Shown here: positions 36,101 to 46,241 of the stretch, in pieces | Layout of the letters: every line of letters begins with the position of its first letter | Numbering within the stretch: the stretch's first letter is position 1 | Assembly: GCA_021432605.1 (NCBI GenBank) | Contig: MU271144.1 | Span: 1,732,606-1,796,605 of the forward strand | Direction: 5' to 3' | DNA: 64,000 nt | Source: Coniochaeta sp. PMI_546 | Taxonomy: Eukaryota > Ascomycota > Sordariomycetes > Coniochaetales > Coniochaetaceae | Made by a program: the position numbers and the translations under genes | Notes under the pieces: generated by a model | What the model saw: the letters and a program-made list of their open reading frames with translations, nothing else | Told to the model about the DNA's origin: nothing | Database searches by the model: none

Positions 36101-36847
36101 ATGCTTCTCGTCATTCCACAGGAGCACGGCGTATTCGCCGGGCGATTCCGTGTCTCCGCCGCAGTACATGGACGATAGACGCGACTGCCTCTCGTCCTGC
36201 TCGATCGACTCGACAGTCTTGACCTGGCGCAACTGCTCGGGGGAGCACGACAAGACGTCGCACATGTAGTCCACCACGCGACTGATGGTCATCCGCATGC
36301 TATTGACGAGGTCTTCCGGCAGAGCATCGTCCTTGCCCTTTCCCTTGTCCTGCGGGTTCTCCCAGAGCGAGTGTATGGTGCAAAACATGGGTACCTTCCA
36401 AGCCTCGGGGTCGCCACAGTCGCAGCATCCACTGTTGCCGGACGAGATGCTGGTCCTGATGATGTGGCCGGTGTGATCGGTCGAGTCGAAGCATTTGCTG
36501 CAGAGGCAGCACGTCTCGTCGACGCTGCAAGTCCGGCAGTAGTATGTAGCCTCGCCGGCCTTGGTGATGTGACCGCAGGCCTTGCCCCGGGCAGCCTCGG
36601 TATACTCCGCGCCCTCGACGGCGCCCTGAGCCTCCTTTAGCTTGGGGACGACTCCTTGGGGGCGGGACGGGATGCCGTCGGGGAAGAATAGCCTCATGTA
36701 GTCCGGCTTCCCGCCGGCGAGCGACCAGAAGAGGCTGGTGACCAGTTCTCGTTGGGCATCGTTCGTATATCGGTAGTGACATTGGGCTGGGAGGTCGCGG
36801 AGGAACTGGCAGAGCTGTTGCTCTTGGGTTGACATGGATATCTCCAT
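30180..36847 (-). CDS. UBR1: E3 ubiquitin ligase UBR1 (N-recognin of the N-degron pathway)
   Basis: Two exons on the minus strand, 36847-30573 and 30447-30180, give 2180 residues. The 125-nt intron (GTACGT donor) joins 'ANQHIAK' to 'CQKTIGLFLNIRR'. The UBR box (about residues 90-160) has the zinc-binding Cys/His set from 'CGHITKAGEATYYCRTC' to 'DCGDPEAWK'. A ClpS-like domain follows ('NDEKHTVQDVQQQVARACK', near residue 250). The RING-H2 domain is at about 1350-1500 ('CILCQEDTDD', 'GCGHIMHYSCF', 'CPLCKALGN'). The C-terminal autoinhibitory domain has 'RRCPTTGRDL' and 'CLFCGEVFCGQGICC' (about 2030-2075). With Rad6 it recognises basic and bulky N-terminal residues and marks proteins for the proteasome. 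An acidic, Pro-rich loop lies between ClpS and the middle region. A second in-frame Met is at residue 5. Confidence 0.96.
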
Positions 36848-37597
36848 TGTGCGAATGTGTGTTTAGGTCATGCTCAGCGTGAGCTCTATCTTGGGTATCT
36901 GTTTCAGCGGTAAGCTTCGTGATTATAGGAAAGCCGAGTGTTGTATTGCGGCGAGTGTGCAAGGCTCGGAGAGGTGGGAGGCGAGTCAGTATCGCTATCA
37001 GTAACTTTAAAAGGCGAGCTGTCCGAGAGAGGGAGCTGCCAAATGTGCCACTAGCTCGCCACAGTAGGCAGGTGGTGGCTATTCACTTGCAGAGTAGCTT
37101 CTGGGTATAGATTCGTCTCAACGAGTACAGGCGGAGATGCGTCGAGGGTTGTTCACCACACACGATCAGATTGTTGGCGATATTATAACCTTTTTTGGGT
37201 ATCTCGATCGTTATCTCCTTTGGAGCTTGGAGGGGTCTCCCGCGCTGCGGTTCCAGTGAGATGATCAATTCAGCAAGTGCGGAACTGCATATTCACGCAG
37301 CGTTGATTCTTCACGGCACTTTCGCAGTGATATCACGAATACAACCCTCACGTCTGTGATTTGTCACTACTGCCGCTAGAGATAGATCTTATCACTACTC
37401 TTCTACGGCATCTCATACAGCTCGGTCTGGACGATTTCAGAGTGCGACAGATGGACGTGCTTGCTTGACAGGTTGGTATTGTGACAGTCTAACAGTCGCC
37501 CATCGCACCCGGCCTAATTTGTACACTTCCGGAAGCCGAAAGACTCTCCAGAACTCCCATGCTTTGCCTCAATCCATCGTCGGCTCGTGGAAACTGC
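36848..37597. other. Intergenic between UBR1 promoter and QCR9 3' end
   Basis: 750 bp upstream of UBR1 and downstream of QCR9; both genes are on the minus strand. No gene or clear motif array is seen. Confidence 0.5.
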
Positions 37598-38066
37598 TTA
37601 ATCCTCCTCCGCACCCTCGACGTACTTGGCCCGGATGTCCTTCCATTGCCGCTGTTGTCCGTGTTAGCATTCCTGTCTTCCCGTTCTCAACTGCAAACGA
37701 GGTCGGGTTAGGATGCACGTACTCCCTTGTTGATCTTGTCCCAGAGGTTGTTCATCGACGTGTCGAAGGCCCTGCATCCTAGTCAGCACCTGTCCCAGCT
37801 TCGTTGTCCCGGTACAGCCTCAGACAAAACATACATCTCCCATGCGAAAGCGGACGCGAACACAACACCCAACATGGTGTAGTTCCTCCGGAAGAAAAGG
37901 CTGCAGACTGCGTTAGCTGTGATGACTGCGGTATCTCGGCATGTTCGGTAGTCGTTGTCGGGGAAGAACTTGCTTGTAGACGGGTCCAAAGTTGGCCTGG
38001 AGGGAGCGCATTGCGCGATTAGCTGCCGAGTTCCCGAGCTTCGAAGTCAATTGAGCTACTCACCAT
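37598..38066 (-). CDS. QCR9: Cytochrome bc1 complex subunit 9
   Basis: Five exons on the minus strand: 38066-38064 (only ATG), 37996-37974, 37900-37835, 37771-37723 and 37651-37598, giving 64 residues. The joints restore the family sequence 'YNLFFRRNYTMLGVVF', 'AFAWEMAFDTSMNNLWDKINKG' and 'RQWKDIRAKYVEGAEED'. Qcr9 is a one-span subunit of mitochondrial respiratory complex III; the span is 'YTMLGVVFASAFAWEMAF'. Yeast Qcr9 is 66 residues, so the length is right. Intron 2 needs a GC donor (GCAAGT) to keep frame and family sequence, and it has a GCTAAC branch site. Other introns are GT-AG. Four introns in under 200 coding bases is dense. The gene is divergent from PYM. Confidence 0.9.
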
Positions 38067-38522
38067 TGTGACGGTATTTCAGACGGACAAACTGCTCTAG
38101 AGAGCCAATTGAGTGTATGTGCTGCGAGGATTATGAGGGGGCGCGGAGAGGAGGGGATTCAATGTCGTCGGTGATGGTCTGTCTGTCGAAGTGGTTTGCT
38201 CGAGTCCAAATTCCATCGTCCAATGATCCGGCTTCGAAACGGAAGTATCCGGCTCGACGTTGATTGGCCAAAGCTCTCTTTGAGAGTGCCCCACTACTTT
38301 TACCTTGAGAACTGCGGGACACTCGTCTGTTCGTACGAATAGATGTTTTGTTCTCAACCAAAATCTGGTCAACCAAGTCGCAGCTTGGCAACGCGCAGAA
38401 GGTGCCTCTGCTGGCAAATAAAGCACCCATTTCTACTGGGTTCGATTGCTCACTGTGGCTCTAAATTACCTGCAAACTACACCCACCACCCACACTTTCA
38501 GCAGACCTCCTGACCTGCAACA
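38067..38522. other. Divergent promoter region of QCR9 and PYM
   Basis: 456 bp shared upstream region between two divergent starts. No clear motif cluster is seen. Confidence 0.55.
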
Positions 38523-39152
38523 ATGCCCTCCGAGCCCAGCAAAGCCGGCATCGTCACCGACGAGAGCAGCGGCGAGCGACACATCCCCGAGTCCGTCCGC
38601 CCAGACGGCAGCACCCGCAAGGCAATCAAGATCCGCCCCGGCTACCGCCCGCCCGAGGACGTCGAGGTCTACAAGAACCGCACCGCCGAGACCTTCCGCA
38701 ACCGGGGCAAGGGCGGCATCCCCGGCGCCGAGGGATTGAGAGACGACAGCAAGACCGACACCTCCGCCGGCACCACCACCGCCGCCAGCAACAAGAACGC
38801 CAAGCGGCGCGAGGCGCGGAAGAAGGCCAAGGCTGCCGGGGACGAGGGAGGGGGCGAGGCGGAGAATGCAAACGCCACGGCGGCTGCTGCAGAGGCTGCT
38901 AAGACGGAGCAGGTCGACCCTGAAGTCGAGCGGGAGAAGAAGGCCAGAAACCTGAAGAAGAAGCTCAAGCAGGCTAAGGACCTGAAGAACAAGAAGGATA
39001 CCGGCGAGGCGCTTCTTCCCGAGCAGATTGCCAAGGTCATCAAGATCAACGAGCTCATACGAGAGCTTGACGCCTTGGGGTTTGATGCTGAGGGCGAGCC
39101 GAAGGCCGAGGGCTCCAAGTCGACAGACGACAAGGACGAAGCGGCTAGCTGA
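38523..39152 (+). CDS. PYM: PYM/WIBG, partner of Y14 and Mago (exon-junction-complex disassembly factor)
   Basis: Single exon, 209 residues. The conserved Mago/Y14-binding N-terminus is clear at residues 10-52: 'GERHIPESVRPDGSTRKAIK' followed by 'RPGYRPPEDVEVYKNR'. The rest is Lys/Glu/Ala-rich and helical, with 'KKLKQAKDLKNKK' and 'LLPEQIAKVIKINELIREL' towards the C-terminus; in animals this part contacts the 40S subunit. PYM strips exon junction complexes from spliced mRNA in the cytoplasm during translation. That fits an intron-rich genome. The start ATG is the first in frame and lies in a good context (CAACAATGCC). Confidence 0.93.
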   Translation: MPSEPSKAGIVTDESSGERHIPESVRPDGSTRKAIKIRPGYRPPEDVEVYKNRTAETFRNRGKGGIPGAEGLRDDSKTDTSAGTTTAASNKNAKRREARKKAKAAGDEGGGEAENANATAAAAEAAKTEQVDPEVEREKKARNLKKKLKQAKDLKNKKDTGEALLPEQIAKVIKINELIRELDALGFDAEGEPKAEGSKSTDDKDEAAS

Positions 39153-40332
39153 AGGGGGAGCTCAAGATTGGGCAATTCAAGTTTTTGTACAACGAGGGGG
39201 AGGTCTACGAAGCCGGCACCTTCGCGACATCGGCACTGCTACGGCGATCCTGCGCTTTTTTGGGGTCGGTGACATATTCGTCACTCTCGATCGGAGCAAC
39301 CATATGCACTCCCAGCTTTGGCCCCCCGGACATCTACCGTGAACATGAGATGGCAGCAAGAAGGGCCTGGGGAAGGTGATGCTTGACGCTGTAGCGGATG
39401 CCGACATCGGCCACCAGGAGCATAGGTTCCGCAACCAGGACACCAGAAACGCACCCCCAAGCCGTGAGCGTGTATCACAGCTTGTTCCTCTCTCAGGATG
39501 AGCCTCGTGGTTGGATGCACTGGCCGTTCAGCCGCTTGGTAGAGTCAATCGGACGTTTCGGCAACACCACGTGCCACGATACGTAACCAAGATTTCGAAG
39601 CGGATGGGCTCCGAGCCGGTCGGGTTATAGATCATCATGGGGCACAGTGAGAAGGATACATCTCTGGTGGCTGTATGCTAGGAGCTAATTCTGGCCGGCC
39701 CAGATCATATATGGATCTATGCCAAGGTACTATAGACGACTGCGAGTATAGAGAAGAAATGCAGACTCCATCGAGGTCTATCTACGAGCTTTATTTCATG
39801 CACTCTGTGCCGATTGAGAGATGACGCGAGACCTAGGTCCGTATATGTGTGGGAGCTCTGTGCAGCAAGAATGGTGGGGGTTCGCAATTGCGTCAACTCG
39901 GCGGTCGGGTGCACTAGCAACGTCAGGGCAAAGTTAGTATGGCAAGCTGTTAGCATGAAGCTCGTCCAAGCCACGTTTTTGTTGGGGAAGCTCTAACACC
40001 TCTTATCTGCAACAAACCCGCGGTCTGAGAGCACAACTCAAGGTCGCAAGGCAATGTTCTGGAATATTATGTCCAATTTCCGCTACCATTGCAAAAAAAC
40101 ACCACCTGTATAACCAATGATGCAAGAGATGTCAAGTACAAGAACACGCTATGCAAAACCAGCCGGACCCGGAACATGGCAGCCGGACATCCCCAGGCCA
40201 AAACACCGGTCAACGTAGGAAAACATACCGGTGGTCCCGGTATCACCATATGACACTCGACACAAGAAAACCTCATCGCAGGCACATTCCACTCCCCATC
40301 CCCTCCAGAGTACCGTATGAACAACCTCGATT
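39153..40332. other. Intergenic, convergent 3' regions
   Basis: About 1.2 kb between the stops of PYM (+) and the unknown protein (-). Open frames are short. No gene is seen. Confidence 0.5.
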
Positions 40333-41631
40333 TCAAATATCATCCTCCACCATCCCAAGCACATCCAGCTCCGTCCTGACCATGCGCTCAAACTCCTCCC
40401 TGTCAATGCCGCTGGCCCGGCTCAGCAGGAACAGGCTCCGTATGCTCCGGCTGACGTGCTGCTTGACGCCGAACTCGCTCTGGTCCCGCTTGGCCGCCTC
40501 CTCTTCCAGCCTGGCCACGGAGGCCGAGTTGGAGCTCGCGCTGCTGGCCGGCCGGGGGTGCAGCAGGCCGGCCGCCGCGCGCGCCTCGTCCTCCGCGTGG
40601 CTGGAATGCTGCGACGACGAGCGCGAGCGCGCGGGAGCGTCTGCTAGCGTCCATCCGTTGAGGTCTGCGGCGGTTGACTCCGGGGGAGTGAGGGTCACGG
40701 CGTGGTGGTGGTGGTTGTTGGGTGGTGTCTCGTCGGAGGAGAGCTGCCTCGCCAGGCCGAGCGGGGGTGGAGGGGTGGGGAGGCCGTGGGCGGCGGCCTC
40801 GTCCGGGTCGTGGTTGTCGAGAGCTGGCTGGACGGAGTCGTACTGCGCGAAGTAGGCGTCCTCGGCGGACGTGCTCCGGTGATCGCTCGACTGTGCGGGC
40901 TGTTGTAGGGACTGGGGCGCGGGGGACCGCTTGACGGCGGGTGTCCTGGCGGGCGTCGCGTCGTAGCGGTCCCAGTAGCCGTCGTCGTCGTCTTCGTCGT
41001 CTTCTTGGTCCTCGGCGGCTTTGGGGTCGTACAGTGGGTTTGATGTGGGGCTTGGGACTGGTGCTGTGGCGGACTTGCTCTTAAAGGTGTGCTCGGCTTC
41101 TGCGATGGTCGGGGAGCCGCCGAAGTAGGGCTCTAGGACCGTGTTTGCCAAGCTATCGGGATTGGATGGGTTGACAACGCCGACCTCGCCTACCCTCCAA
41201 CCGTCGCCGCCGCCGTCTTTGTCGCCGGTGCAGTAGACGAGGCGGACGAAGAGGTTGAATGCGCTTAGGATGACCATGCCCTGGAGGGTCTCCTGGTCTA
41301 TCTTTTTGAAGCGCAGCTGCACGTCCGAGCTGGAGTCCCAGTCTACCTCGATCTCGCCCGAGACTGGATGTGGCTCTAGCAGACCGCTGCGTGCTATCTC
41401 TGACAGTTGGGTGACCTGGCTGGGCTGGTAGCAGAGGAGGCGCAGCCATGGCTCGTTTACGGCAGCAGAGAGGACCTGCACGCGTTGCCTGAGTATGGGC
41501 GAGAGGAGCTGTAGTGTTGGAGGTGCAGGCTGGGATGACATGGCTGCTGCCGGTAGGGCTGAGAGGAGAGGGGAAACGATGCTCCTCACGTCTGGAGGGC
41601 TGATTGTGGACGACATGGCTGGAATGGCCAT
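40333..41631 (-). CDS. Conserved hypothetical protein with disordered centre
   Basis: Single exon, 432 residues, not recognised. Residues about 35-140 look globular ('LQLLSPILRQRVQVLSAAVNEPWLRLLCY', then 'LQGMVILSAFNLFVRLVYC'). The middle (about 180-350) is acidic and rich in Ser, Pro and a His run, so probably disordered. The C-terminal ~60 residues are charged and helical ('HVSRSIRSLFLLSRASGIDREEFERMV'). No signal peptide or membrane span is evident. Coding quality is good: one long frame with fungal codon use and no close introns. Upstream Met codons at 1 and 6 are both possible starts. Confidence 0.75.
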   Translation of the reverse strand: MAIPAMSSTISPPDVRSIVSPLLSALPAAAMSSQPAPPTLQLLSPILRQRVQVLSAAVNEPWLRLLCYQPSQVTQLSEIARSGLLEPHPVSGEIEVDWDSSSDVQLRFKKIDQETLQGMVILSAFNLFVRLVYCTGDKDGGGDGWRVGEVGVVNPSNPDSLANTVLEPYFGGSPTIAEAEHTFKSKSATAPVPSPTSNPLYDPKAAEDQEDDEDDDDGYWDRYDATPARTPAVKRSPAPQSLQQPAQSSDHRSTSAEDAYFAQYDSVQPALDNHDPDEAAAHGLPTPPPPLGLARQLSSDETPPNNHHHHAVTLTPPESTAADLNGWTLADAPARSRSSSQHSSHAEDEARAAAGLLHPRPASSASSNSASVARLEEEAAKRDQSEFGVKQHVSRSIRSLFLLSRASGIDREEFERMVRTELDVLGMVEDDI

Positions 41632-43370
41632 TGTTTAAGGGCGTAATTGGTAGGGCTGTAGTATCTTTCGTTTCTCTTCCCTCTTCCCTATCTCAATCTT
41701 TCCCGGCGCTGACCTTGCTGGGGATGGATGATGTTTTAAACTACCTCTGGCAGGGCGATCACATGCGCGAACGTCGAGGTAAGTGGCTGTAGCGCGGGTG
41801 GCGCAAAGTGGTGACAGGTGTGAGCGCTTGACAAGTTTGCTTACAGAACAGCCGTAAGGTTTCGATACAGGATGGTCTGCAGAATGGAAAGCTAAGGCGT
41901 TCCGTCAGGTAGGTTCGTAGCAAGTTTACAGGAAATACAGCAAGGTGAATGTAGAAAGAAAAGGGTATAAAATGGCAGACAGAGGAAGCAAATCTGGGGA
42001 AGCTGGAGTAATGGAGAAGCCCAAGTGTACCAGTGGACTTGGCAAGTGACCACATTGGTAGTGTACTATGGATTATGGATGCCAGTAATGTGCAACGACC
42101 CCTCCACTGCCCTCCACTCTCATCAGTGGACTGTTCCATTCGCGGACCAGTGGCAGCCGGCCATTTAAGACTCTCGGACAGAAGGAACGAATGAGAGGCC
42201 GTATATTTTACATACAGCTGTCTGCGTCCAGACAAGCCTTTTACTTTACCACAAGTAGTACATTTGCTTCGGCTTCGGCAATCAATCAAGACAGTGATAC
42301 AGTACATAGTAAATGTTAGTGTAGTGGAACAACTTTTCCAGGAGAACGGTTCCTCAACTGCTCACTGTACCACAGTATTTGGACCACGATTAGACTTTCG
42401 GGATGCTCAGCCCTTGATCAGTTGAAACCTCTTGTTTCTGTTTCAGGACCTCAGCTCAAAGATGAGTATTATACGGACCACACGTCTGGCAGACTTCACG
42501 CATGTTAGTATGCTACAACAAGACATCCAGTGTGTATATGTCGTTGATTCATGATACCTAGCCTATATCAACAGAGAGCAGGAACTGATGACAAGATGAT
42601 TGTTCGATTACACGATACGAACGCCTACCTACCTGACTAAGGTAGACAATAAACACGCATACCCTATTCGAACGCGAATCTCTATACCCAAGGAATTTCC
42701 CTGGAAGGTCATTCTGTTGACATGTGTTATCCTACCGGAGATGTCCCACTGTCGAAATGCACAATTGGCCAGGTACAGAGGTCGCAATGTAACGAAGCAA
42801 CCGGTGCAAATTAAAAACAACCCCTGCAGCTTCGGGAAGATTGACCCCGGCACAATGTCGTCACTGGCAGCTGCCGGACACTGGAAACACCCGCGATTGA
42901 CTTCACCAATTTTGAAGCCGATGGTACGCGCGACCACGACGACTGACGACGGCGACGACTTTTTAGCTTTTGCACACCATCATCAAAACATATCCATACG
43001 ACGACTTGTCCTCAACTCTAATCTGTCGTCACCTGTTTTCAACGCACAGCTGAATCCGAGCACTCAAGGCAGCAGCAGCTAGAGCCTCGGACTGTCACCG
43101 GACACTTCAAGATAGACTCGCCGTACTTTGTGCATCTGAACCGCCGCGACAGTCGTCACCGTACCGATCCCTCAGCGACAAGGTCGCGAGAAGCGCGTTT
43201 GACCAAAAATAAAACCTGAACCGGCAACTTCCGACCCATTCACTTGGAGCTCTACTTGCCTCGGACCACTATCTTGGTATTTTGGAGCCTCTTGAGCACA
43301 GAGGGCTCACACCAAAAGGCTCGACCAAAAACCCTCGACTCTACCCAGCTTCGGCACGAGGACTGGATGT
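41632..43370. other. Intergenic, divergent promoters of the hypothetical gene and TPC1
   Basis: About 1.7 kb. A 160-codon open frame (42600-43082, +) has no recognisable domain and may belong to the TPC1 leader. TAAGGTA occurs at 42638. No TPP-riboswitch core was found. Confidence 0.5.
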
Positions 43371-44445
43371 ATGTCGGCAAAAGGCGAGCATCTCAAGGAT
43401 GAGGGCTCCAAACTCCAAGTCGTCGCCGCCGGCGCCACGGCCGGCTTGATCTCCCGGTATGCATAGCACCACCTCTACCCTCTCTTAATCACTCTTACTA
43501 TATAGCAAAAAAAAGAAGAAAGAAACAGAAAGAGTCAAAAACCAAGCATCTAACCAACCCCATCGTATCAGCTTCGTCATCGCCCCCCTGGACGTAGTCA
43601 AGATCCGCCTCCAGCTCCAAACCCACTCCCTCGCCCGCCCGCCCCCGCCCGGCAGCACAGTCTACAGCGGCACCCTGCCCACGATCCGCCACATCCTCAA
43701 GCACGAGGGCCTCCGCGCGCTCTGGAAGGGCAACGTCCCCGCCGAGCTGATGTACGTCTCCTACAGCGCCGTGCAGTTCGCCACCTACCGCTCCTCGACC
43801 CTGCTCCTCCACCGCCTCTGCGGCGAGGGCACCCTCCCCAGCGCCGCCGAGTCCTTCCTCGCCGGCGCCGCGGGCGGGGCAGCCGCCACCGCCGCCACGT
43901 ACCCGCTCGACCTGCTCCGGACCCGCTTCGCGGCCCAGGGGAACGACAGGGTCTACGCGGGGCTCCTGCGGGCCGTGGCGGACATTCGGCGCGACGAAGG
44001 GCTCGGGGGCTACTTCCGCGGCATCGGGGCCGGGTTGGGGTCGATCGTGCCGTACATGGGCATGTTCTTCGCCGCGTACGAGACGCTGCGGCTGCCGCTT
44101 GCGGGGCTGTGGGTGCTGCCTTTCGGCAGCGGGGATGCGGCTGCGGGGATCATGGCGAGCGTCGTGGCCAAGACGGCTACTTTCCCGCTCGACCTGGTGA
44201 GGAAGCGGATCCAGGTGCAAGGGCCGACGAGGGGGAGGTATGTGAATAAAGATATACCCGAGTATGGCGGGACGGTCAGGACGGTGAGGATGATTGTCGC
44301 GGCGGAGGGGGTGAGGGGGTTGTATAGGGGGTTGGTGGTCAGTTTGCTCAAGGCGGCGCCGGCGAGTGCTGTTACCATGTGGACTTATGAGCGGGCTTTG
44401 AATTTTTATATTGGACTGGGGGCGGATCCGGTGACGGAGCACTAA
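43371..44445 (+). CDS. TPC1: Mitochondrial thiamine pyrophosphate carrier
   Basis: Two exons, 43371-43456 and 43572-44445, give 319 residues. The 115-nt intron joins 'GATAGLISR' to '[16 protein letters not shown]', restoring the first carrier signature PxD/ExxK/R. The second signature is '[14 protein letters not shown]' and the third '[14 protein letters not shown]', so all three mitochondrial-carrier repeats are present with six spans. The '[15 protein letters not shown]' and '[17 protein letters not shown]' segments are typical of Tpc1. The carrier brings thiamine pyrophosphate into the matrix for pyruvate and 2-oxoglutarate dehydrogenases. TPC1 is convergent with the MIC26/27 gene. Confidence 0.93.
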
Positions 44446-44914
44446 GTCGACTTTTCTTTCGGATGAGTGTTTGTAGATAGATACCCCTGGGTTGGCTTTT
44501 CATGGTTGGGTTGGGGTTGGGGATGAGTTGTCATAGACTATAGAGACATAGACGGCATGTGACGGCTTCGGCACTCAACTAGTTACATTATTGTTGTGAC
44601 GATGATATGTGTGATCGACCCTGTTCTCTGGTTTTGAACTGACCCTGGCGGTCTCACTTGGCCTATCTGGATCGGCTGAGTTTCCAGGGCGTGCATGTGG
44701 TGTAGCGGGAAGACAGATGGAAGATGGAAGAAGGCATATATCTCTCCTTGCGTCAGTCAAACCTGATCATTTCTTCTCACTCTTCACAAACCAATGCAGT
44801 CTCGAGAGCGACGCAAGTACGAACAAAGCAAACAATTTCTCTATTTCCTGGTTAGAAAAAACACCTATGATACACGCCCATCTTTCTCTCCATTCTAACA
44901 GTCCCCCCACCCGT
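44446..44914. other. Intergenic, convergent 3' regions
   Basis: 469 bp between the stops of TPC1 (+) and MIC26/27 (-). No gene is seen. Confidence 0.6.
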
Positions 44915-45853
44915 CTATTTCCCCTTCCTCACCCACCCCTCAACCGCCTCCCTCGCATCATGGACCGTCTCCTCGACCTTCCGGACCCCAAGCCTGGCAT
45001 GGACCCGGGCAAAGCTGACGCCCTTCTCGAACCCCTCCCGGGTCCGCAGGTGCGCGTCGGCGACGGCGGGGAACCTGCGCTCGTACTCCCACAGCAAATT
45101 GCTGACATTGCCCATGGTGACGGGGAGCAGGGTCCAGGCGGCGGCCAGGCCGAAGCCCAAGGGGCTGGCGGCGCGGAGGAGGATGTTCCTGTTGCGGGCG
45201 AAGATGGAGCCGGCCATGGAGGAGACGAGGACGTAGACTGCGCCCGGCATGAGGCGCTCGCCGGACTCGGGGGGAGGGGCCAGGGAGGACAAGGTGCTGG
45301 TCAGGCTGGCCTCGGCGTCGAAGACGCGGTTGAGGAGGTTGTCGAGCGTGGTCTCGGCGGTGGAGGCGCGGGTGTAGAGCCACAGGCGGGCGAGGCGGAT
45401 CTGCGAGGCTAGGCGGTCTGTGGGCGTGGGGGAGCGGGGGTGGGAGGCGGATTCGGAAGGGGTTGTGGTGGTGGTGGTGCCGGTTATCATGGCGGTGATT
45501 GCGGAGGTTGTCGAGGCGGACTGCGGGGGTGGTGCGGGTTTGGCGAGGTCGGGGATGGTGGCTGTTGTTGGGGGGGCGTCGTAGTCGTCGTAGATTGGCT
45601 TTTTGGACTGCAGGGTCTGGTTAGAATGGTGGGATAATGGGGAGAGCAAGATGGAGAGAGAGAGGGGAGAGGTTTACATGAAGACTGCTGGGAGCTTCGG
45701 CGTGGGCTACGGTGGGATAGAAGGCGATGCCTCCGGCCAGCAGCGTCGCCGTCACTGGCGCCATGGCGCGCTGATCAGACTTTGGTTAGCTGACGTGTCA
45801 ATTGGCCGTCTGGGAGGACAGTTTACCTGTCGCAGTAGTATTCTGGCAGCCAT
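44915..45853 (-). CDS. MICOS complex subunit MIC26/MIC27 (apolipoprotein O-like)
   Basis: Three exons on the minus strand, 45853-45827, 45770-45678 and 45607-44915, give 270 residues. The first exon has nine codons. The joints give 'MAARILLRQRAMAPVTATLL' and 'EAPSSLHSKKPIYDDYD'. The N-terminus is a basic mitochondrial presequence. The apolipoprotein-O-like region spans about residues 110-260. It has 'LARLWLYTRASTAETTLDNLL', then two hydrophobic stretches ('GAVYVLVSSMAGSIFA' and 'LGFGLAAAWTLLPVTMGNVSNLLW'). MICOS holds inner-membrane cristae junctions, and Mic26/27 modulates Mic10 assembly with cardiolipin. I cannot separate MIC26 from MIC27. It is divergent from OCT1, another mitochondrial gene, with 388 bp between the starts. 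Confidence 0.88.
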
Positions 45854-46241
45854 GGTCTGCTCAATTGGCGATAGTCGTCGAATTGATGGGTTGGGACAGA
45901 GGAAGTCGAGGTTTGTCGTTGTGACGGCGATGATGTCTGTGCGGCCTGGCACTGCGGCTATTTCCGGGGAAGCTCGGGAACTGTATTTTTTTGCTGTCAA
46001 GTGTCATGGAACCTGGTTTGGCCTTGGCCGCTTGCATTCTTCAGCCTTGCAGATTTAATCCGCCTCCATCTCTCTTCAACCACTCTTCGAGTTTCTAGTT
46101 CAAGTCTGACGTATTGCACGACACTACGTACTGTGTGTGTGTGTACAAGAGAATCAAGCTTTATCGATAGTCTAGGCTGTTCTCTTCTACTGGTGTCAAA
46201 ACCTGAACTCGGCCATGCTCTGCTGCCGACAGTGATATATC
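45854..46241. promoter_or_regulatory. Shared divergent promoter region of MIC26/27 and OCT1
   Basis: 388 bp between two divergent genes for mitochondrial proteins. A (TG)n run of 13 bases is at 46132-46144. Shared regulation is only an inference. Confidence 0.5.

Noticed and set aside
42600-43082. 160-codon open frame upstream of TPC1
   Set aside because: No recognisable family and likely within promoter or leader; not called as a gene.
41632-43570. Possible TPP riboswitch near the thiamine pyrophosphate carrier
   Set aside because: The conserved CUGAGA and the second TPP-binding core were not found together in the leader or first intron.
43498-44442. 314-codon minus-strand frame opposite TPC1
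   Set aside because: It covers the conserved carrier exon in antisense and has no family features.
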